Shown here in pieces: positions 1 to 5,342 of a DNA stretch of 5,342 nt. The notes beneath the pieces were generated by a model, which saw only the letters and a program-made list of their open reading frames with translations, had not been told where the DNA came from and ran no database searches. The position numbers and the translations under genes were made by a program. The DNA comes from Thermodesulfobacteriales bacterium. Lineage in GTDB: Bacteria > Desulfobacterota_D > UBA1144 > Nemesobacterales > UBA2774. How positions within the stretch are numbered: position 1 is the first letter of the stretch; the number at the start of each line of letters is the position of its first letter. The stretch is taken from positions 1 through 5,342 of the forward strand of contig SPCL01000140.1 of assembly GCA_004525335.1 (NCBI GenBank), written 5' to 3'.

Positions 1-176
1 GTGATTGAATTATTGATACTCAGCCCTAAGGCGGCTTCTTACCTTTTAGTTTATGAACGTATCTCTTAAAGACGGATTTGTTTCAACTCACTAGGACTAA
101 TCTTATGAAAAATCTAACTCAAAAGGTGGACCGCTTTCCGGGGGCTTGACAACTAAATTCATTAACTTACGCCGCT

Positions 177-2162
177 TTATTTTGGATTAATGATTAATCT
201 CTCAAGTTCTGATATCTTATCCGGCGCTCCCAGGACAATAAGTTCATCCTCGGCGCAAATCTGCGTGTTCCTATCCGGATTGGATATGATTTGCGAGTTT
301 CGGCGTATCGCCAAAACCAAGATTCCAAATTTCCTTCTTAGTTGACTTTTAGCTAAACTTTTACCCACTAAAGCTGAATTTTCTGGAACCGATAGTGTGC
401 TGATTTTGATATTGGGAAGCTGAATTTTTAAATCGGAAGTTGACGATGTTTCTGTGGGAAAACTTCTGAACATCTTGTACCCATCTGAGCGCACCTCGGC
501 TATTAACGCTTCAATATTGTCCGTAGGTATGAGATATTTTTCCAAAACCCGTGTAAAGATTTCAATCGATGTCTCAAACTCCTCGGGTACGACTTCGTCA
601 GCGCCTAATTCATATAGGGGCTTCACCTCGTTTACATATCGCGTACGTGAGACCAAGTAGGCTTTTGGATTAAGTCTTCGGACCAGCTCCACAATCCTGC
701 GGTTTGCGACATGGTCATTAATTACAGATACAACAACTCTCGCATCTTTGATGTTGGCATGCTTAAGTATAGTCTCCCCGGTTGCATCACCATAATAAAT
801 TGGCTCACCTTTTGCTCGTTCGCTTTTTACTGTGTCAGGATTTATCTCAATAATTACATAGGGTATGCCCGCTGCCCTAGCGGCTCGTGCAATATTTCTT
901 CCATTCAATCCGAAGCCTATTATAATAAGATGGTCTTTCTCCGCTTTTACATTAGTTTCTAATACGGGGGAGAAGCCTAATCTTAACTTGTTAGGTATTG
1001 GCAGCCGCAGAATAGTATCAGCCAGGCGGGGTGCGAAGAGTATGATAAACGGGGTTACCAGCATTGTTAGTACGGATACAGCAAGAAACATTTGGTAAGA
1101 ATTTTCATCAAGTATGCCATGCTCGATACCGGTCTCGGATAAAATAAACGAGAATTCTCCCACCTGACAAAGCGCGAGACCAACCAAAATTGACGTGCGA
1201 AGTGGGAGTCCCAACAAAATTGCAGCAAGACCCGCAATGATGGATTTAATAACCAAAACTCCAAAAGCGATTAACAGGACGAGCATCGATTGTTCGAAAA
1301 GGAAACCGATATTCAGCAGCATGCCGATTGAAATAAAAAAGAAGCTTGTAAAGACATCACGAAAAGGGAGCACCTTACTAAGTGCTTCATGACCATACTC
1401 AGACTCAGAAATGATTAATCCTGCTAAAAATGCACCTATAGAAAGGGAAAAGCCTGCACTAGAAGCTGCCCAGGCAACAGCAAGGCATATTACAAAAATA
1501 CTTAACAAGAAGACTTCTCTGTTTCTGGTCTTGGCGATTTGATACAAAACCCGAGGCACAATCCATCTGGCGCTTACGATTACCAGCAGAATTACCCCGA
1601 TTCCTTTAAACAAAAGAGCGATAAGGGACTCACCCTGAATTGCCTTTGCACTGGAAAGTAGTGGCGTAGCTAAAATCATTGCGACAATGATGACATCCTG
1701 GAATATCAAGATACCAAGAGTTGTGCGACCGTAGGGGCTATTAACTTCAGCTCTTTCCTGGATTAGTTTCAGTACAATCGCAGTACTGCTAAGGGATATA
1801 AGAAACCCCAAAAAAATAGATACACCAAGCCCATAACCCAGCTGTCCGGCTACTACAAAAGTAACCAATATGGTTAACAGAACCTGGATCGAGCCACCCA
1901 TCAGGACTGATTTCCTAATTTCCAGTAGTTTTGCGAAAGATAATTCGATCCCTATAGTAAAAAGCAGTAACACGACGCCGACTTCTGCTAAAATTTCAAC
2001 TTCATTAACTGCTCCGATCAATCCCAGTCCGTGAGGCCCGGCTAATAAACCACTTATGAGAAACCCAACAATTGTAGGTATGTTAAGACGATGACAGATA
2101 TAAAGCACGACAACGGACAGACTAAATATGATTAAAATATCGGTTAGAAGCTCTATTCCCAT
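177..2162 (-). CDS. CPA2-family K+(Na+)/H+ antiporter with C-terminal RCK (TrkA-N/TrkA-C) domains, Kef-like
   Basis: An inner-membrane monovalent cation/proton antiporter of 661 residues. Residues 1-380 form about 13 hydrophobic segments typical of the Na+/H+ exchanger fold. Visible family motifs are LFTIGIELS (67-75), FQD with Asp156 as the likely ion-binding acid, PFRDVFTSFFF (266-276) and QVGEFSFIL (333-341). A cytosolic TrkA-N domain follows from about 410, with the nucleotide-binding loop GFGLNG (416-421) and an acidic residue at the end of the second strand (Glu439). A TrkA-C domain occupies about 580-661. Such domains gate transport in response to nucleotides or other ligands. The start is well fixed: AAGGTGG lies 7 bases upstream and an in-frame TAA sits at 2175-2177. 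It is the last gene of the ppsA cluster. No KefF/KefG-like ancillary gene is visible, so glutathione-gated KefB/KefC function cannot be assumed. Family assignment is firm; the ion (K+ or Na+) is not decided by sequence. Confidence 0.93.
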   Translation of the reverse strand: MGIELLTDILIIFSLSVVVLYICHRLNIPTIVGFLISGLLAGPHGLGLIGAVNEVEILAEVGVVLLLFTIGIELSFAKLLEIRKSVLMGGSIQVLLTILVTFVVAGQLGYGLGVSIFLGFLISLSSTAIVLKLIQERAEVNSPYGRTTLGILIFQDVIIVAMILATPLLSSAKAIQGESLIALLFKGIGVILLVIVSARWIVPRVLYQIAKTRNREVFLLSIFVICLAVAWAASSAGFSLSIGAFLAGLIISESEYGHEALSKVLPFRDVFTSFFFISIGMLLNIGFLFEQSMLVLLIAFGVLVIKSIIAGLAAILLGLPLRTSILVGLALCQVGEFSFILSETGIEHGILDENSYQMFLAVSVLTMLVTPFIILFAPRLADTILRLPIPNKLRLGFSPVLETNVKAEKDHLIIIGFGLNGRNIARAARAAGIPYVIIEINPDTVKSERAKGEPIYYGDATGETILKHANIKDARVVVSVINDHVANRRIVELVRRLNPKAYLVSRTRYVNEVKPLYELGADEVVPEEFETSIEIFTRVLEKYLIPTDNIEALIAEVRSDGYKMFRSFPTETSSTSDLKIQLPNIKISTLSVPENSALVGKSLAKSQLRRKFGILVLAIRRNSQIISNPDRNTQICAEDELIVLGAPDKISELERLIINPK

Positions 2163-2169
2163 AATCCAA

Positions 2170-2176
2170 CCACCTT
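2170..2176 (-). promoter_or_regulatory. Ribosome binding site of the antiporter gene
   Basis: AAGGTGG on the minus strand lies 7 bases before the ATG at 2162. It matches the Shine-Dalgarno core well. It sits in the short gap left between the ATPase remnant stop (2187-2189) and the antiporter start, so the antiporter keeps its own strong initiation signal despite the decay upstream. Confidence 0.75.
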
Positions 2177-2186
2177 AAAATTGTAT

Positions 2187-2590
2187 CTAAAAATCACGGC
2201 ACTGCTTTAGAGCTTTAATAGACTTTTCGGCCTTCCCTTCCTGGATGAAGCCGAGCAGGCCGTTAGCAAAAATATTACCATAATTGTAATAGCATCTCCT
2301 AATGCTCCAATTACAAGAGAGATAGCAGCTGCAACTAATAATATCCAGATCAGAACGTCTGCGAATTGGCGCGTAAGTATCCTATACCAATGGACTTTGT
2401 GAGTGGATTGCAGTGTGTTAGTGCCGTACTCCTGCAAACGACTCGTGGCTTCTTGGATGCTAAGGTCTCTTTCATGATCGGTATTTAATTTAGCGATTAC
2501 GGAATCTATATCTAAAGAATGCCAGGGCAAGACCGGGAATTTATCTTCAGTAAGAAATTTTTGTTTTTCCATGTGTATCAACTTCATCAT
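2187..2590 (-). pseudogene. N-terminal remnant of a P-type cation-transporting ATPase, frameshifted and truncated
   Basis: This is the beginning of a P2-type cation pump, a family usually of about 900 residues. Residues about 22-62 match the cation-ATPase N-terminal domain (LPWHSLDIDSVIAKL, then LQEYGTNTL). Residues about 77-109 give the first membrane hairpin (ILLVAAAISLVIGALGDA). The open frame continues as an unrelated tail to a stop at 2207 (127 residues). Shifting frame near 2265 restores NGLLGFIQEGKAEKSIKALK, the family sequence that leads into the actuator domain, ending at TAG 2187-2189. The span of 404 bases is one short of a multiple of three, as expected for a single-base loss, possibly in the run of five T in that area. 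The actuator, phosphorylation (DKTGT) and nucleotide domains and the remaining helices are absent, so it cannot pump. The start lies two bases after the ppsA stop; the nearest purine-rich stretch is 13 bases away, so initiation is probably coupled to ppsA. A different start at 2572 is possible. The frame to 2207 could still yield a small membrane protein. Confidence 0.88.
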
Positions 2591-2592
2591 TT

Positions 2593-4998
2593 TCAGATCT
2601 TTTCTTCCATCTTGAGAACATTGACTGTGGTTTTCATAATAGAGTCGGGATTTAGGGAAATTGAATCTATTCCTTCTTTCACGAGGAACTCTGCGAATTC
2701 GGGATAGTCGCTAGGCGCCTGTCCACAAATGCCGCAGTGGCGCTCGTTTCGTTTAGCTCCTTCGATAGTCATTGAGATCATTTTCATTACGCCCGGATCT
2801 CTCTCATCGAAGTCGTGTGCTAATAGTTCCGAATCCCGATCAACACCCAGCGTTAACTGCGTGAGGTCGTTCGATCCGATCGAAAACCCGTCGAATAGTT
2901 CACTGAATTCATCTATTAGAATCACGTTGTTCGGTATTTCACACATAACGTATACTTCAAGCCCGTTCTCACCCCTCTGGAGGCCGTTAATTGCCATCTG
3001 GTCCAGTACTTTTCTTGCCTCTTCAATTCTGCGGCAAAAGGGAATCATAATTACCAGGTTAGTTAGTCCCATATCGTCGCGAACCCTTTTCATGGCTTGG
3101 CACTCTAATGCAAAACCCTCTCTGTATCGTTCATCGTAATAACGGGAGGCGCCTCGGAAGCCGATCATGGGATTTTCTTCCTTCGGCTCAAAATACTCTC
3201 CGCCTATCAGACTCGCGTATTCGTTAGTCTTGAAATCACTCATTCGCACAATGACAGGTTTTGGATAAAAGGCAGCGGCAATTGTTGCCACACCTTCCGC
3301 TAATTTTTCAACGAAGAATTCTTCTTTATTCTTATAACCATAAGTAAGATAATAAATCTGATTTTGAGCAGATGTATTAGTTACCTTTTCAGGATGTATT
3401 AAAGCCATTGGGTGTATTTTAATATAGCTTGTGATAATAAATTCCATCCTGGCAAGCCCCACACCGTCATTTGGTATCATGGATAGAGAAAAAGCTAAAT
3501 CAGGGTTCGCAAGGTTCATCATAATCTTGGTCGAGGGCCGTTTTAGAAGCCCAAGATCAACCTTTTCGATATGGAAATCTATGACCCCGTCGTAGACAAT
3601 TCCCTCAGCACCCTGGGCGCAACTTAGCGTCACGTACTGTCCGGTTTCTATGTTCTGAGTCACATTCTCTGCTCCCACAACAGCCGGTATCCCCAACTCA
3701 CGGCTCACAATTGCCGCATGACATGTTCTTCCGCCCCTGTTTGTTATAATCCCTCCCGCAGCTTTCATAACGGGTTCCCAGTCCGGTGTAGTAGTGTTAG
3801 CTACAATTATCTCACCCGGCATTACTGAATGCAGATCATCTATATTTAAGACTACGCGGGCTTTGCCGCTTGCAATCTTTTCTCCAACACTTTTACCCTT
3901 AGCAATTACAATCCCTTTTCCGTCCAGAATATACTTTTCGAGCACTCCCGTATCCCTTTGTGACTGAACCGTTTCGGGCCGTGCCTGGACTATAAATAAT
4001 TCACCGCTCGTGCCATCCTTTGCCCATTCAATATCCATCGGAGTGAGCTTGCCTGATTTCTCCGAGTAGTGCTCCTCTATTTTCATCGCATAGTCTGAGA
4101 GCGTTAGGATGTCATCATCTGAAACCGAAAAACGCCCACGATCAACCACAGGCACTTCCACATTCCTGGTTAAAGCTTTGCTCTCACCAGGTCCATATAC
4201 CATTTTAATTTGTTTTTGTCCGAGATTTTTTCTGATTATTGCTTTGTGCCCCTTTCTGAAAGTCGGTTTAAAGACATAATACTCATCCGGATTAACGGTA
4301 CCTTGAACTATGTTCTCCCCAAGTCCGTAACAAGCTGTGATGAGAATAACATCACGAAATCCGGTCTCAGTATCCAGGGTGAATATAACCCCGCTTGTAG
4401 CCAGGTCGGCACGGACCATCTTCTGGACACCTATCGAGAGTGCAACCTGGAAATGATCAAAGTTGTTGTCTATCCGGTACGATATTGCTCTGTCGGTAAA
4501 CAGGGATGCGAAGCACTTAGAACACGCTTCTTTAAGTGTGCTGTAACCGCTTATATTGAGATATGTTTCCTGCTGCCCTGCAAAGGAAGCAGTGGGCAAA
4601 TCCTCCGCCGTAGCTGAGCTTCGCACCGCCACATCCGGACGGGGTCCGTATTGTTCGGATAACTTGTCGTATGCCAGCTTGATTTCTTCCCATAGATCTT
4701 CCGGAATACCCGCGCTTAAGATTAATTCCCGGGCCAGTTTGCCTCTTTCGGATAGATCAATAACATTACTTTTATCCAGACCCCGCATTAGCTCTTCAAG
4801 TTTGTCTTTTATCCCGCAGGAGTTCAGCACATGCCAGTATGCATCCGCACTTATTGCAAAGCCGTTTGGAATTTTAACGCCCTTGGGAGCGAGCTCCCGG
4901 TACATCTCGCCGAGAGAAGCATTCTTTCCTCCAACAATGGGAACATCTTCGATCCTGACCTCATTGAACCAGCGAATGTATTTGGGATTCTCTTTCAT
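2593..4998 (-). CDS. ppsA: Phosphoenolpyruvate synthase (pyruvate, water dikinase)
   Basis: A cytosolic gluconeogenic enzyme: ATP + pyruvate + water gives AMP + PEP + phosphate. Its 801 residues match the roughly 790 of E. coli PpsA. An N-terminal ATP-grasp domain (about 15-345) shows VGGKNASLGEM, VRSSATAEDLPTASFAGQQ and YGLGENIVQG and ends at VQARPETV. The swivelling phosphohistidine domain (about 370-475) carries RGGRTCHAAIVSRELGIPAV, with the phosphorylated residue at His427. The C-terminal TIM barrel (about 480-795) binds pyruvate/PEP; I see Arg517, Arg585 (VRMSDFKTNEY), Arg615 (NPMIGFRGASRY), Glu687 (MCEIP), Asn710/Asp711 (GSNDLTQLTLG) and the catalytic Cys758 in HCGICGQAPSD. No key residue is missing. 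The start is supported by AAGGAG 6 bases upstream and an in-frame TAA at 5023-5025. It is the first gene of the leftward cluster and diverges from the lactate dehydrogenase gene, which shares pyruvate. Pyruvate phosphate dikinase is less likely given the overall match to PpsA. Confidence 0.97.
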   Translation of the reverse strand: MKENPKYIRWFNEVRIEDVPIVGGKNASLGEMYRELAPKGVKIPNGFAISADAYWHVLNSCGIKDKLEELMRGLDKSNVIDLSERGKLARELILSAGIPEDLWEEIKLAYDKLSEQYGPRPDVAVRSSATAEDLPTASFAGQQETYLNISGYSTLKEACSKCFASLFTDRAISYRIDNNFDHFQVALSIGVQKMVRADLATSGVIFTLDTETGFRDVILITACYGLGENIVQGTVNPDEYYVFKPTFRKGHKAIIRKNLGQKQIKMVYGPGESKALTRNVEVPVVDRGRFSVSDDDILTLSDYAMKIEEHYSEKSGKLTPMDIEWAKDGTSGELFIVQARPETVQSQRDTGVLEKYILDGKGIVIAKGKSVGEKIASGKARVVLNIDDLHSVMPGEIIVANTTTPDWEPVMKAAGGIITNRGGRTCHAAIVSRELGIPAVVGAENVTQNIETGQYVTLSCAQGAEGIVYDGVIDFHIEKVDLGLLKRPSTKIMMNLANPDLAFSLSMIPNDGVGLARMEFIITSYIKIHPMALIHPEKVTNTSAQNQIYYLTYGYKNKEEFFVEKLAEGVATIAAAFYPKPVIVRMSDFKTNEYASLIGGEYFEPKEENPMIGFRGASRYYDERYREGFALECQAMKRVRDDMGLTNLVIMIPFCRRIEEARKVLDQMAINGLQRGENGLEVYVMCEIPNNVILIDEFSELFDGFSIGSNDLTQLTLGVDRDSELLAHDFDERDPGVMKMISMTIEGAKRNERHCGICGQAPSDYPEFAEFLVKEGIDSISLNPDSIMKTTVNVLKMEEKI

Positions 4999-5004
4999 TG
5001 CCCT

Positions 5005-5010
5005 CTCCTT
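5005..5010 (-). promoter_or_regulatory. Ribosome binding site of ppsA
   Basis: AAGGAG on the minus strand lies 6 bases before the ATG at 4998. It is a near-perfect Shine-Dalgarno core and fixes the ppsA start. Confidence 0.8.
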
Positions 5011-5036
5011 TCTAATTTTTCTTTACATATGTCATT

Positions 5037-5064
5037 TTTATAATATTCACAATAATAAAAACAA
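5037..5064 (-). promoter_or_regulatory. Candidate promoter of the ppsA cluster
   Basis: On the minus strand TTGTTT (5064-5059) and TATAAA (5042-5037) are separated by 16 bases, a fair sigma-70-type match. Transcription would begin near 5030, giving a leader of about 30 bases before ppsA. The region is so AT-rich that chance matches are likely; an alternative pair TTGTGA/TATGTA lies slightly downstream. Confidence 0.4.
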
Positions 5065-5065
5065 T

Positions 5066-5094
5066 TTGGTGTGTGTTACAATTTATTATATAAG
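5066..5094 (+). promoter_or_regulatory. Candidate promoter of the D-lactate dehydrogenase gene
   Basis: TTGGTG (5066-5071) and TATAAG (5089-5094) are separated by exactly 17 bases. Transcription would begin near 5101, leaving a leader of about 49 bases. The spacing is ideal and the boxes fair, but the AT-rich background limits confidence. Confidence 0.42.
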
Positions 5095-5139
5095 TCTAAT
5101 TCTTTATTACTATTGATTGCAAGATTTATACCAGTAACT

Positions 5140-5144
5140 GAGGG
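5140..5144 (+). promoter_or_regulatory. Ribosome binding site of the D-lactate dehydrogenase gene
   Basis: GAGGG lies 5 bases before the ATG at 5150. With an in-frame TAA at 5135-5137 this leaves no ATG or GTG start upstream of that ATG. Confidence 0.7.
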
Positions 5145-5149
5145 TTAAT

Positions 5150-5342
5150 ATGAGAGTCGCCGTATTCAGCACTAAATCTTATGATCGCAAGTTTTTACAG
5201 GCTGCCAACAGTTCCTACGGTCACGATCTGGTTTTTTTTGAACCGCATTTGAACAGGGGAACTAGTAGATTGGCTTCCGGATTCAAAGCGGTGTGCGTTT
5301 TTGTAAACGACCTGTTGGATGCTGATGTTCTGAAAGCCCTAA
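5150..5342 (+). CDS. ldhA: D-lactate dehydrogenase (NAD-dependent, fermentative), N-terminal part, cut by the window edge
   Basis: Only 64 codons are present; the frame is open to the right edge. The start MRVAVFSTKSYDRKFLQ followed by DLVFFEPHL and AVCVFVND matches, motif for motif, the N-terminus of E. coli LdhA (MKLAVYSTKQYDKKYL, ELEFFDFLL, AVCIFVND), a member of the D-isomer 2-hydroxyacid dehydrogenase family. Such enzymes reduce pyruvate to D-lactate with NADH in the cytosol during fermentation. What is visible is the start of the substrate-binding domain; the NAD-binding domain and the catalytic Arg, Glu and His lie beyond the window, so activity cannot be confirmed. The gene diverges from ppsA, which also uses pyruvate. 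Another 2-hydroxyacid dehydrogenase (for example 2-hydroxyisocaproate dehydrogenase) is possible but fits the AVCVFVND region less well. Confidence 0.88.
   Translation, partial: MRVAVFSTKSYDRKFLQAANSSYGHDLVFFEPHLNRGTSRLASGFKAVCVFVNDLLDADVLKAL

Noticed and set aside
22..36. Small inverted repeat AGCC...GGCT followed by a pyrimidine-rich stretch, a possible terminator.
   Set aside because: Only a 4-base stem with no clean run of T.
1..69. Plus-strand open stretch of 22 codons from the left edge to TAA at 67-69, which could be the end of a converging gene.
   Set aside because: Too short to recognise (ends LVYERIS) and readily explained by chance; the gene, if any, lies outside the window.
118..149. 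GC-rich patch with TTGAC and CCGG downstream of the antiporter gene, considered as terminator or promoter.
   Set aside because: Only 3-base stems form, and there is no -10 box at proper spacing from TTGACA at 146-151.
159..193. Inverted repeat TCATTAA (159-165) / TTAATGA (187-193) spanning the antiporter stop codon.
   Set aside because: Almost entirely A/T, 7-base stem with a 21-base loop and no T tract; not a credible terminator.
1067..1264. Minus-strand frame of 65 codons, and plus-strand frames at 454-660, 711-962, 865-1098 and 1195-1392.
   Set aside because: All overlap the well-supported antiporter gene in other frames and lack recognisable features.
4556..5116. Plus-strand open frame of 186 codons, plus similar frames at 2729-3139 and 4210-4617.
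   Set aside because: They lie opposite ppsA, which has full catalytic motifs; their translations are low-complexity and match no family I know.
5111..5127. TTGATTGCAAGATT, considered as an FNR site upstream of ldhA.
   Set aside because: Only the first half matches TTGAT; the second half does not match ATCAA.

Overview
This window looks like an ordinary bacterial chromosome segment with moderately AT-leaning DNA. It holds a tight leftward cluster of three genes and the start of a rightward gene that diverges from it. The proteins fit a Gram-negative, facultatively fermenting bacterium: the lactate dehydrogenase start closely resembles the fermentative D-lactate dehydrogenase of enterobacteria, and the PEP synthase is of the E. 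coli PpsA type. I cannot name the genus from the sequence alone.

Layout, read in the direction of leftward transcription. ppsA (phosphoenolpyruvate synthase, 4998 to 2593) looks complete, with all expected catalytic motifs. Two bases after its stop begins the N-terminal remnant of a P-type cation-transporting ATPase (2590 to 2187). It keeps the N-terminal domain, the first membrane hairpin and the start of the next segment, carries a one-base frameshift, and has lost roughly the last 85% of the normal protein. Twenty-four bases beyond the remnant comes a complete CPA2 monovalent cation/proton antiporter with C-terminal TrkA-N and TrkA-C (RCK) domains (2162 to 177). Positions 1 to 176, downstream of the antiporter, hold no gene or convincing terminator that I can support.

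On the other strand, the first 64 codons of a D-lactate dehydrogenase gene start at 5150 and run off the right edge. The 151 bases between the two divergent starts are very AT-rich. They hold two plausible sigma-70-type promoters whose -35 boxes lie back to back, one base apart.

As a unit, ldhA and ppsA both act on pyruvate: one interconverts it with D-lactate, the other turns it into PEP for gluconeogenesis. The co-oriented ion transporters may serve pH or potassium balance during fermentation, but that link is inference from position. I see no phage, IS element, CRISPR array, RNA gene or plainly new system. The most notable thing here is the decayed ATPase inside an otherwise intact operon.
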